Shown here: piece after piece, positions 39,195-50,474 of the stretch
How the letters are laid out: the number at the start of each line of letters is the position of its first letter
Position numbering within the stretch: position 1 is the first letter of the stretch
Assembly: GCA_030272155.1 (NCBI GenBank)
Contig: CP126196.1
Span: 310,001 to 374,000 of the forward strand
Length of the DNA stretch: 64,000 nt
Direction: 5' to 3'
Source of the DNA: Tetradesmus obliquus
Lineage: Eukaryota; Chlorophyta; Chlorophyceae; Sphaeropleales; Scenedesmaceae
Translations under genes and position numbers: made by a program
The notes under the pieces: model-generated
Seen by the model: only the letters and a program-made list of their open reading frames with translations
What the model was told of the DNA's origin: nothing
Database searches by the model: none

Positions 39195-42100
39195 ATGACG
39201 AGCCGGCTGCTGGCCCCAGCAGGGCAGCAGCTCAGCAGCAGCTGCTGCCACCCCAGGCGGACAACTTTCGCGCCATTCAGTTCACACAGGAGCTGCCGCA
39301 GCACTTGCAGGACAACCACGCATGCCACCAGCCACAATCAGCAGCAGCAGCAGCAGCAACAAGACCAGGAGCCTTGGCAGCCGGCTGCACGCCAAGCATC
39401 TGCAGGCGCACTGGCAGCGGTGCAGGCGTGTGCTGCTCTGCTTGCAGGACAGCTGGCAGCAGCAGAGCCAGCCATGGCAGTGCTCAACTCGCCCAACGCG
39501 CGCATCCCACGCACAGTGGATGCGGCGCTGCGCAGGTGCGGGGTACCAGCAATCTGCCTGTTGGTGCAGCATGTGTTGGCGATGGTTGAACCTCGCACAG
39601 CACAGCAGCAGGACCACTTAGAACTTCTCTGTGCAGCTATGCGCTGCACTGCTGCAACTGCATCGCACATGCCGGGGCCCACGTGGCGCACCTGTGACGC
39701 TGCGCGCTACACTACTGCTGATCTGCAATGACAGGCGCATCCTAACCCTAAACCCGCAGGTGCAGGCCATGCTGACGCCGCTGCATTCTGCGTCACATCT
39801 CACAATCTTTGTTTAATCATGTGTTGACCTCATCCAATGTGCGTTGCTGCGTGCAGGAGCATCTCGGCCTTCAAACCGCAGGTGCAGACCATGCAGACGC
39901 CGCTGCATGCTGTATCTCATCTCACACTCCGTGATCACTCTTCGTTGCTGCCTGCAGGAGCATCCCTGCCTTCAACCCGCAGGTGCAGGCCATGCAGCGC
40001 AGCCTGGAGGACGTGGCCTACCTGCTGCGCATCCCGCAGCGCAAGCCGTGGGGCAACATGGCGGGGGACGTGGCGGCAGCGCTAGCAGCCTTCGACAACA
40101 GGTGCGCTGATTAGTGCTGACGTTGACTGTCGTGCTCGATCTTAGAACCCCGCAAGCCGTAGGGCAACATGGCGGGAGATGTGGCGGCAGCGCTGGCGGC
40201 CTTCGACAACAGGTGCGCTGATCAGTGCTGCTGCTGGCTGTTGTCCCCGTAACATAGCCTATAGCTTCTAGTAGAAGCACGCAAGCCGTGGGGCAACATG
40301 GCGGGTGACGTGGCGGCAGCGCTGGCAGCCTTCGACAACAGGTGCGCCGCTTTGCGCTGACGTCATGTTAACTGGTTGACACGGCAACAACAGCAAGTGG
40401 CCCCTGAGTCTTCTCTGTTTGCCATCTGCTTGTCTGGCAATGTGTTGCAACACAGGGTGTCGCTACGGGCTGGGGTTCATCTGCGCAGCAGCAAGACGCC
40501 CAGGTGCTGCAGGATCAGCTGCTTGGCGACCTTCTGTTGCTGACTGCTTGCCTGGTTGCCTGCCTGCCTGCCTGCTGCAGCACAGGCCGGCGCTGCTTGC
40601 GGGTGTGCCACCTGCGCAGCCGCTTGCGGCGGGGCAGCCGCTTGACGAGCTGTTTGCTAAGCTGAAGCAGCTGGAGCTGTTTGCTGACAGCATGCTTCGC
40701 TCGAGTGCCCGCTAACTCACTCCTCGCAAGCGAGCCTGTTTCCTGCAGGGCACAGCGGCCATTGCACGCAGTGGAATGTGATGAGCATGCAGCGGAACAG
40801 CATGCTTTCTTGCCTCCAACTCTGCCTGCAGGCCGGCGCTGCTCGCGGGCGTGCCGCCGGGTCAGCAGCCTTATGCGGAGCAGCTGCTTGAAGAGCTGTT
40901 CGCCAAGCTGAAGCAGCTGGAGCCGTTTGCTGACTGCATGCTTTCTTGCCTCCCACTCTGCTTGCAGGCCTGCGCTGCTGGCGGGTGTGCCACCTGCGCA
41001 GCAGCCCGAGGCGGAGCAGCTGCTGGACGAGCTGTTTGCCAAGCTGAAGCAGCTGGAGCTGTTTGCTGACAGCATGCTTTCTTGCCTCCAACTCTGCTTG
41101 CAGGCCTGCACTGCTTGCGGGCGTGCCGCCGGCTCAGCAGCCTGAGGCGGAGCAGCTGCTTGACGAGCTGTTGGCCAAGCTGAAGCAGCTGGAGCTGTTT
41201 GCTGACCGCCTCCTTGTCTGCCTGCAACTCTGCCTGCAGGCCGGCGCTGCTGGCAGGCGTGCCGCCGGGTCAGCAGCCCGAGGCGGAGCAGCTGCTTGAC
41301 GAGCTGTTTGCCAAGCTGAAGCAGCTGGAGCTTGCGGTGAAGACGCAGCAGCCAGACTTTGTGGGCGTGCGCATTGCTGACTCGCTCAGGCGCATCGCTG
41401 ACCTGGAGCTGCTGCAGGTGGGGCGGGTTGTTACCCCACTGTTGCATGTTGTTGATGTTGTACTGTTATAATTGTAAGATGTTGTGCATGCAGTGTGCGT
41501 GCTGTTTGTTCATTGACACTCCCTGCTAGCTTGGCAGGCTCGCTGTTGGCATGTTATGTCAGCAGCTGCGTGCATAATGTGCAACAGCAACATTGAGCTG
41601 CACTGCTTACGCCCGCCAACCCAGCTCACCTAACGTCACCCCGCCTGCGCCGCCGCTGCTGCTGCTGCTGCTGCTCCTGCTGCTGCACGCCCTCCAGGCG
41701 CCTGGGCTGTCCTTCTCTCTGCCGCGCGAGTACGCGTCCCGGCCCTACCTGGCGGGGCGTGCCATTGTGCAGCTGACTGTGGAGAAGGCTGACGGCAGCC
41801 TGGCCTTCGTGGACACTGTAAACGGAGGGCTCAGCAAGCAGGGCCAGGTGCGCGCTGGTGTCCCTTCACTGATTTATTTGTATTTGAGCATTGTGTAGTG
41901 TGGTGTGTTTGACTGGTGGTCACGTTGTGAATGGGGGGCTCAGCAAGCAGGGCCAGGTGAGAGCTTGGAAGTGCCAGAGGTGCTTTTGGCAGGAACGGTG
42001 CTGATGCTGCTGCAGTTGGGGGCACAGCAGCTAGTAGCATTTGGGCATGAAGTGCCCTAGGGCGCAAGTGGACGGGTAGAGGGTGTGGAGCCCAGGGGCG

Positions 42101-44538
42101 CCGCCCCTGGCCACACACACCCTGTTAGCCTTAACTACCCACGAGCTGCAGAGCTGCCTGGGTAGTCACTCACTCATGGGCATGATGCTGGACCTGTAAC
42201 ACCGATTAGACTGGATCCAGCTAGCTGCACTGCTGATCAGTGAACAGCCCCTGACCAATGAGGTGGCTGATCACAATGACGGCAGCCTGGCTTTTGTAGA
42301 CACTGTGAACGGCGGGCTCAGCAAGCAGGGCGAGGTGAGTACTAGGAAGGGCCAGGGGTGCAGCTGACTGTGGAGAAGGCTGACGGCAGCCTGGCCTTCG
42401 TGGACACTGTGAACGGCGGGCTCAGCAAGCAGGGCCAGGTGAGAGCTGGTGTGTTAACCGAGAGAGATTGTGTGACAGAACGCAATTGGATGTGTGTTTC
42501 AGGGATGCTGGCTGCCTGTGCAACCCTTTGGGAGGGTGGCACGGGGTTGAATGCTTGCCTTGTACGCAGTTGTCATTTGGCCACTCAGGCCAGGACTTTT
42601 GACAACCGCCCTTTCTTACGAGCAAGTGTTTGCTACTGTAGAAAGCAGCACACATACCATTCAGCATATGACTCTGCCGTTTGCCCCTGCCTGCCATGTG
42701 TGCTTGTGCATTCATGGCTCCCGCAGGTGCTGCTCACCCTGGACGGCTACTACCACTCTGGCTCTGTGTGACCCTGTGTGTGACCCTGTGTGTACGTTTG
42801 TGCCTGCCTCCCGCAGGTGCTGCTCACGCTGGACGGCTACCCTGACTCTGTTTGACGATTTGACACTGTGGGTACGTCTGCACCTGCCTCCTCACCATAT
42901 GGCTGCCGCAGGTGCTGCTCACGCTGGACGGCTACTCTGCGCCCATCAGCGCCGGCAACTTTGTGGTCAACGTGCTGGACGGCCTCTACAACAACAAGTG
43001 AGGGCCTGGCAGCAGCAGCAACAGCAAGGACGGCGGCAGCGGTTGGCAGTGCCACATCATGGTATTCATCAGCAGCAGAACTAGAAGCAGCAGCAGCAAC
43101 AGCAGCGGTGGCAGTAGCAAAAGCTGAAGACGATAACGCACCGTGCCTGTGTGACTTGCGTGCGGCTGCCCAGGCCCCTCCAGATGCAGCAGAACCAGCA
43201 GCAGTGGCAGCAGCACAGGTGCTGCTGTTTCCACAGCGCACCAAGCTGATCAGCTGACGCTCCGTGTCCGTGTATGTATTGCCATTGCGATTTTGCAGGC
43301 CCATCCAAGCCAGCTACGCGTCTGTCATCACGCCAGGCAACAGCGTGCAGCCGCGGCCACCCATCCCGCTGGAAAACCTGCCGGCAGGCGAGTGACATGG
43401 CTGGCTCTGTGCGAAAGCATGGCAAAGGGGCTTTCAGTACCTTGAGAGCTTTGGTGTGACATGTGACATGAGGAACTTGAAGCTGACAATGTAGCAAGGG
43501 GATCTCTGGTGGCAGCTCATGCCCACCACCGTGCTGCACAAGGTGTTCTGCATGCTGTGTGGAGGCAGGCACGTTGAGTGGCTACTGTGCCATCTTCAAT
43601 TCTACACGCGCTGGCCCGCTTGCTCTTTGTGTGACCCCTGCAGGCACGTTTGACTTGCTGCACAGGCAGCTGCTGACTGGCGCGCTCCTTTTTACCTTCT
43701 GTCTGGCTGCTGCTGCTGCTGCTGCTGCTGCTGCAGGCACGTTTGACCCGCTGTACAGGCTTCCACTGGACGTGCAGAGTGGCGAGCTGCCTGTGCTGCC
43801 GCTGTCCATTGCCGGGGCGGTGTCCATGACGCACCTGCCTGACACGGAGTCATTCCTGAGCGGCGATGAATGGTTCATCTACAAGTTTGACAAGCAGCAG
43901 GCGGGACTTTCAGGTGAGCCGTATAAGTGGTGTATTTCGTGCGGCGCACTGCCTGGCTGCAGTGCGGTAGAAGCAGTGTATGTATGTGACTGCCTGTGTA
44001 CAGCCTGGCAGGGTGCGCTGGTTCTTGTGCTGCACCTTCGCTGTACAACCGGGTGGCGCTGCTAGGCAGATATTCGATTGTCCTTGGATGCAGAGACCAT
44101 GTCGCAAAGCTGGCACCTTGTGTCACACACACACACACACACGCACACGCACACGCACACGTACACGCACACGCACACGCACACGCACACGCACACGCAC
44201 ACGCACACGCACACGCACACGCCTGTTTGAAGAGTGAGAGTCTGGCCACCGCACTGCCAGAGCATGCTGCGCTAGCGCTGCTAGCTCTCCTGGTTTCCCT
44301 TGTACATACTGCTGCTGCTGCTGACACGGCTCCTGTGCTCATCACACGTTGTGTTGTCGCTGCAGGCCTGTCCTTTGACGAAGGCACGTTTGGCGTGTTT
44401 GGCTACGTGACTGACGGCATGGCCGTGGTGACCAAGCTGCAGACGGGTGACACCATCGTGTCAGCCAAAGTAGTGTCGGGCTTGGAGCGCTTGGTACGCC
44501 CTGAGGCTGGCAGCAACGGCAGCAGCAGCAGTGTCTAG
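39195..44538 (+). CDS. CYP37: Thylakoid-lumen cyclophilin-like protein, CYP37 type
   Basis: Multidomain immunophilin of the thylakoid lumen, related to plant CYP37 and the better known CYP38/TLP40. Exons 39195-39535, 39958-40101, 41240-41417, 41698-41847, 42912-42997, 43299-43387, 43737-43913, 44366-44538 give 445 residues. Seen: a bipartite transit peptide ending in a hydrophobic stretch and AMA (cleavage near 95), then VLNSPNARIPRTVDAALRR as in CYP37; helical domain (LEDVAYLLRIPQRKPWGNM); LSFSLPREY...VQLTVEKADGS; and the cyclophilin-like domain from about 272 (LTLDGYSAPISAGNFV, GELPVLPLSIAGAVSM, GLSFDEGTFGVFGYVTDG, ending VVSGLERLVRP). The catalytic arginine of true isomerases is not evident, so enzyme activity is doubtful, as in CYP37/38. 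Intron 6 appears to use a GC donor (GCAG|gcgagt). Confidence 0.92.
39740..40345 (+). repeat. Edge copies on both sides of CYP37 exon 2
   Basis: 5'-edge copies (ISAFKPQVQTMQ type) lie at about 39757-39790 and 39859-39905, before exon 2 (39958). 3'-edge copies (RKPWGNMAGDVAAALAAFDNR with donor) lie at about 40150-40211 and 40279-40341. The real exon lies between them. Confidence 0.8.
40580..41345 (+). repeat. Five-copy tandem array before CYP37 exon 3
   Basis: The 5' part of exon 3 with its acceptor (PALLAGVPP...LDELFAKLKQLEL) occurs at about 40582, 40829, 40968, 41102 and finally in the real exon at 41240. Spacing is about 135-139 bases apart from one longer interval. The four upstream copies diverge at the same point, into FADSML-like sequence, where the real exon continues VKTQQPDF. 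Most copies keep the CAG acceptor and an open frame. Confidence 0.88.
41920..43680 (+). repeat. Edge copies around CYP37 exons 4, 5 and 7
   Basis: 3'-edge copies of exon 4 (DGSLAFVDTVNGGLSKQGQ) lie at about 41925-41957, 42273-42333 and 42361-42438. 5'-edge copies of exon 5 (VLLTLDGY) lie at about 42728-42755 and 42817-42842. A decayed 5'-edge copy of exon 7 (GTFDLLHRQ) lies at about 43643-43668. Confidence 0.8.
44128..44222 (+). repeat. (CA)n / (CACACG)n microsatellite
   Basis: A CA dinucleotide run passes into about thirteen CACACG/CACGCA units in the last intron of CYP37. It gives meaningless open frames on both strands. Confidence 0.95.
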
Positions 44539-44664
44539 TGAGGTGGTCGTGGTCTCGCATCCTAGCAGCTGCAGGCTGCCGCCTGGCAGGCTGTACATGC
44601 GCGTGCACCACAAACTGGGCTGTGGTCTGCACAGCTCAAATCTGTGCTGTGATCGTACCATCTG

Positions 44665-44669
44665 TGTAA
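44665..44669 (+). promoter_or_regulatory. TGTAA poly(A) signal of CYP37
   Basis: TGTAA lies 127 bases after the stop codon, the expected position for a chlorophyte polyadenylation signal. Confidence 0.55.
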
Positions 44670-44744
44670 ATGTCTGCATGTCTGCAAGTAAGGCAGTGCC
44701 TGCTCCAGTCGAAACTTAAGACAGCTCTTGTACAGCTCTGCTTT

Positions 44745-45029
44745 GGGGGCGGTTTATTTGAGACTGAGACACCGAGTCAATATGAAGGGGGGGGGGGGGT
44801 AAGCAACAAGCGAGCTCAAATTTCATGTGCTCCAGGGGGGGTAAGCGGGAAGCAAAGTGGTCGCTGCCAGTCAGTACACTGAACAGGCGGGGAAAGCCTA
44901 CCAGGAGAGGGAGTGGGGGTAAGCAGCAAGCGACTTTGATCAGCGTGTGGGCAAGAGCTTGACCCCCGGTAAGCGGTTGTACCCCTCCACATGTTAACTG
45001 GGTGTCTTAGTCTCAAATAAACCGCCCCC
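44745..45029. mobile_element. MITE-like element with 29-base terminal inverted repeats
   Basis: The left end (44745-44773, starting GGGGGCGGTTTATTTGAGAC) and the right end (45001-45029) are inverted repeats matching at 28 of 29 positions. The 285-base element encodes no protein, so it would be a non-autonomous DNA transposon. The flanks (cttt / ttcg) allow only a 2-base TT target duplication, so the superfamily is unclear. Inside, a GGGG-TAAGC motif occurs four times (about 44793, 44838, 44916, 44967), the first preceded by a 12-base G run. It sits between the CYP37 poly(A) signal and the promoter of the transporter gene. Confidence 0.65.
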
Positions 45030-45421
45030 TTCGTCTTTTTCAGCAACCTGGGCCCCAAGGGTGGGGGTACCAGTGGCGCCCAGGCATTGGTTTAAAAATT
45101 AATCAGATCGCAATCAAGACCGTAGACTGGTGACTGCTTACCAGCGATGCAGGTTCGGGTGGTGAGCCCTGTCACACCCGCTCTCGGAAGTGTGAAAACA
45201 GCTTGTTCACCACTGACTATGCCTGGTGCTCGAGATCGTTGTCATCAAAACCTTCAGTACATCGAACCTCAACTAGCCCTGGCAGGCAGTCTCATTATAT
45301 GCCCTTGCATCCGAATCGCACCCGCAGTGCCGTGCCCTTTCGGTCATCTGTGCTGCAAACCAGACTAGAAAGCATTACAGTTTGACTATTACTGTGTCCG
45401 ACACCGATAGACCGGTGCAAG
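45030..45421. promoter_or_regulatory. 5' flank of the SLC23 transporter gene
   Basis: This non-coding stretch lies between the inverted-repeat element and the ATG at 45422 and lacks CTG runs. An A+T-rich segment at about 45090-45104 (tttaaaaattaat) is the only promoter-like motif seen. Confidence 0.35.
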
Positions 45422-46221
45422 ATGGCAGGGGCCAGCGCAAAGCACATGCCCAGCCATCGGGCGAGCTCTGGGCCGACTGAAAACAACACCATGCGTTATA
45501 CTATTCTTGACAACCCTCCTTGGTGGGAAGCGATTGCCCTCGGCTTCCAGGTGGGCTGCACTCCCACCCCTGCCTTTCGAGACCCTAGTTCAGTAGTCGA
45601 GCGGCACGTCGCTTGGCACACATCTCTGGAGCTGCTCACCACTCGAACACCATTGTTACTCTTGTTAATTGTTTGTAGCGTGTTTGGTCACGGCTGCTGT
45701 GTGCTGCCTGGTCATCTGCGTCCCAAACCCCAGTTCACAGGCAGGGCTGCTGTTCAACTGCTTGCCACCTCAGCATCTTGCTGCCTTGTTGCTGCTGCTG
45801 CTGCAGACCTACCTCACGCTGCTGGGCTCTACCGTGCTCATCCCCTTCATCTGTGTGCCACCCATGGGCGGCTCTCCCACCGGTGAGTCGCACACCAGCT
45901 GCCAGCACTGCGCAGCTCTGCTACTGTTGCAGTAGAGATAGTGACTACCACCATCAGGCTGCAGGATGCATGTAGCAGCTCCTGGCCCCAGCAGCCACTG
46001 TGCGTCATGCTTTGCAAGGTATTGATGTAAGCCTTCCTCGCTGTTTTGCGGCAGCATCAAGAGACTGAGCTGCTGTCTACACAAGCCACGCTTGCCGTGC
46101 AATCCCTGTGTGCAATTCGATTCCGTGCACGGTCTAGGGTGCTGAAGCTCAGCAGAACCCCCACTGGTTGAGGCAGCAAACAGCACTGCAAATTTTGTCA
46201 CTTGACTGCTGCTATGTGCTG

Positions 46222-46261
<40 letters not shown>

Positions 46262-46892
46262 GCTGCCGCTGCCGCTGCCGTCAGACCTGGCCAACGTCAT
46301 CTGCACCATCTTCTTCGTGTCTGGCATCATCACGCTGCTGCAGACCGTCATTGGTGACAGGTGAGGCCCAAAACCCTAGCGCTAGCGCCGTCACTCAACC
46401 CTAGCAGGCACCACCTACAACCCCAGCGGGCACCGTTTTGCAGGACACCCTCCACATGCATGCCAGCCACCTGCTGCAGCAGCTGATGTGCTGCTCAGCT
46501 CAAATGCACAAGCTAGACACTGCAGCTTGTCTCAGCGCGATGCCGTCAGTGTGCAGGGTGCCTGCTCGCCAGCCATCCGCTGCAACCACTGGCACCCCAA
46601 AAGCTGCTGCCTGTTAAAAACCCAGGATTGCTGCTGCTGCAGGCTGCCCATTGTGCAGGGTGGCTCCTTTGCCTACATCAGCCCAGTGCTGGCCATCGCC
46701 GCACAGATCAAGGCCACACACACCTTCGCATCAGACCACGAGCGATTCCTGGTGGGCAACAGCTGCTGACTACAGCCATGCGCTTTTACTGTCAACAGCA
46801 ACATCGGCTACGCAGCTGAAATTGCATGCCGGTGAGGCAGCCGGCATTACCAGTTACTTTGGTGCACTTGCTCACCGGTATTCCCATGTGCC

Positions 46893-46948
<56 letters not shown>

Positions 46949-47670
46949 GCCAGTTCACAATGCGCGAGGTGCAGGGCGGCATCATCGGCAGCGGGCTCAT
47001 CGTGATGTGCATCGGCCTCACGGGCATCATCCGGCCGGTGCTGCGCGCCATCAGCCCCATCACAGTAGCGGCAAACATTGGCGTGCTGGTGCGTGACATG
47101 TTAGATCGTACGACATGTAACATGCACTGATCTTGTCACTCGCCTTTGTGCCACAGGATTGGTGCAGCTGTAATGGGCATGCGTGCTGCTGCAACTCCTG
47201 TGCAGTGCAGTGCCGTGCAGTGCAATTCAGGTAATGCAGCTTCCATGCCATCTGCTAGCTGCTGCTGTAACCCTCTGACGTATCGGCCGCACTGCTGCTG
47301 CTGCTGCCAGGGTCTTGCCCTGTACAATGTGGGCTTCCCTGGTGTGGCTGGCTGCCCGCAGCTGGGCCTGATGCAGATCGGCACCGTCATCCTGTTCAGC
47401 CAGTACCTCAAGGGAGTGGGTATACCAATGCCTGGCGGGCGCGGCAAGTGAGTGAGAGCGGACAGGGGCAGGGGCTGGCTACGACCTGTGTGTGTTGCGT
47501 TGTAGGGGGTTTAAGTGTGCTGCATGGTGGTGTCTGGCAGCAAGGCATCGCTGTGTGTGTGGCAGGTAGTCTGCACGCCAGCTGGATGCTGCACATGCAG
47601 TCTGGATGTTGCCTGCACTGCTGCTGCCCCTGGCACTACCAGCAGCCAGCCACTTCCTTCCTCCCATCCA

Positions 47671-47706
<36 letters not shown>

Positions 47707-48382
47707 ATCGTTTACACAACAACTCCCTCTCAACCCATGCAGGCTGTGCCTCTTCGAGCTGTTCCCGGTGCTGCTGGGCATCCTGCTGAGCTGGTTTGTG
47801 GCGTGGCTGCTGCTGCTGCTGCTGCTGCTGATCTGAACATGGCATGCAGGCTGCGCCTCTTCGAGCTCTTCCCTGTGCTGCTAGGCATCCTGCTCAGCTG
47901 GTGTGTGGCGTGGCTGCTGCTGCTGCTGCTTATGCAGGCTGCGCCTCTTCGAGCTGTTTCCTGTGCTCCTAGGCATCCTGCTCAGCTGGTTTGTGGCGTG
48001 GATCCTCACCCTCTCCGGCGTCTACAACAGCTCCACCCCAGAGGTGCAGGCGGCCTGCAGGACAGATCAGTCCAATGTTTTGGCCAACTCTCCCTGGATC
48101 AGGTTCCCCTACCCCGGCCAGTGGGGGCCCATCCACATCAGCTGGGCCAGCACACTCACCATGCTGGCAGGTGGGTGGCGGCAGTCAACAACTGCACATC
48201 CGCATATGCTGCTGCTGCTGCTGCCGCTGCTGCCGCTGCTGTTGCTGCTGCTGCCATTGCATCAGCTGGGCCAGCACACTCACCATGCTGGCAGGTGGGG
48301 CGCGGCTTGAGGCTTTTTTCGATGTAATATGTAATGTTTTGTTGGCAGATGCACAGATTCTGCTGCAGAATGCTGACAGGTG

Positions 48383-48426
<44 letters not shown>

Positions 48427-48606
48427 GCCAGGTGCCCTGCCCGCCATGGTAGAATCCCTCGGGGACTACTTTGCTGCTGCCGACATCATTATCACCATCA
48501 TCATCTGCTGCTGCTGCTGCTGCTGCCACTGGCCAGGTGCCCTGCCTGCCATGGTGGAGTCCCTGGGGGACTACTTCGCTGCCGCCGACAATTATTGTCA
48601 CCATCA

Positions 48607-48647
<41 letters not shown>

Positions 48648-49345
48648 ACCAGGCGCCCTGCCTGCCATGGTGGAGTCTCTGGGCGACTACTTTGCTGCCG
48701 CTGACATTGCTGGCGCGCCTGTGCCTCCCCCGGGGGTCATCAGCAGGGCCATTGCACTGCAGGGAGCCACCTGCGCACTGGCTGGGGTGTGGGGCACCAC
48801 CAGCGGCACAACTGCCTACAATGAGGTGTGTATGCTATCCTATGTAACACGTGGTACCCCAGGCGGTGTGCGGCCTGACCACTGCATACTTGCAGAGACC
48901 ATGTCTCAGCAGCTGCTCGGCAGCGGTATGCGCCGCAGCCTAGGACTGAAAGCGGCACTTTCATGCAGGAGTTGTGCGTCGGCATTGTGTGCGCATCCTG
49001 AATGTGCTGCTGCTGCTGCTGCTGCTGCTGCTGATGCTGATGCTGCCGCAGAACATCGGTGCCATGCAGATCACGCGTGTGGGCAGCAGGCGCGTCATCC
49101 AGCTGGGGGCAGTCTGCGCCATCATCATGGGACTCATCGTGAGCGCATGCTGCTGCTGCTGCTGCTCCTGCTGCTCGTACAGCTTTTACTGCTGGTATTG
49201 AACCTAGCCTGGTGCCGAGCAACAGTGGTGCATGCATATCAGCTTTACCAGCAGCGCATTACGTGCACCTGAAGCTGAGCGCTTGATGCTGCCTATGCGC
49301 ATGCATCGCTGCTGATTGTCATTTATACAGTGCTACTATCATCAT

Positions 49346-49376
<31 letters not shown>

Positions 49377-49832
49377 AGCAGCAGTGCACATGGCTGCCCA
49401 TTGTCAACCACCCCTGCGGTCCAGAACAGCGACTGGCTGTGTATTTCTGCTCCTGGTTTACAAGTCAGTTATACCCTGCCGCTGCTGCTGCTGCTGCTGC
49501 TGCTGTTGCAGGGCAAGTTTGGCGGGCTGTTTGCCTCGCTGCCTGGCGCCATGGTGTCCGGCCTCTTCTGCGTCATGTTCGGCTGCATCTGCGCAGGTGG
49601 GTCACAGCAGCAGCAGCAGCAGAGCAGCAGCACCTGTTGTGGGGTTCAGCAGCTGCTGCAGGTGAGCTGCCTGGCACCTGCCAGCTAGCCAGTGTGGCTG
49701 GCTGCCTGCTTGGCTAACAGATACAACAGCTGCCATGCTAAGTAGCGGGGCCTCACACACTCTAGTCACAGTGGCTTTGGGCTGCAAAGCTTGCTGTTGG
49801 AAGTGCTGTTGTTCAATAAGGATGCTGTTTCG

Positions 49833-49863
<31 letters not shown>

Positions 49864-50349
49864 GTGCAGTGGGCCTGGCGCAGATGCAGTATGCGGACCA
49901 GCGCAGCAACAGGAACATCTTCATCCTGGGCTTCAGGTGGGGCCAGCAGCAGCAGCAGCATCCTGGGCTTCAGGTGGGGCCAGCAGCAGCAGCAGCATCC
50001 TGGGCTTCAGGTGGGGCCAGCAGCAGCAGCAGCATCCTGGGCTTCAGGCGGGGCCAGCAGCAGCAGCAGCATCCTGGGCTTCAGGTGGGGCCAGCAGCAG
50101 CAGCAGCATCCTGGGCTTCAGGTGGGGCCAGCAGCAGCAGCAGCATGTTGATAACTTTGAATCACAGAGCTGCTGCAGTCTTGTGTGCTTGTTGATACAA
50201 TACACCCCCCTGCCACTTTCGAAACCACAAATTACCACTGCTTCAACTGCTACTGCTACTGAGGCCACTGCTGCTGCTGCCACCTGCTTCGCCTCAAACA
50301 GCCTGTACATGGGCCTGTCCATCCCCTACTGCTTTCGCGACTGCTAACA

Positions 50350-50383
<34 letters not shown>

Positions 50384-50438
50384 TGTGAACTGCCGGTACA
50401 TGGGCACATCTGTTGCCTACCGCTTTGACACACATTAC

Positions 50439-50474
<36 letters not shown>

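Noticed and set aside
44128-44222. CA/CACACG repeat considered as telomeric or satellite DNA
   Set aside because: Simple microsatellite in an intron; the unit does not match green-algal telomere repeats.
49926-50146. Regular 37-base repeats considered as a CRISPR-like array
   Set aside because: Units are head-to-tail without unique spacers, in an intron of a nuclear gene.
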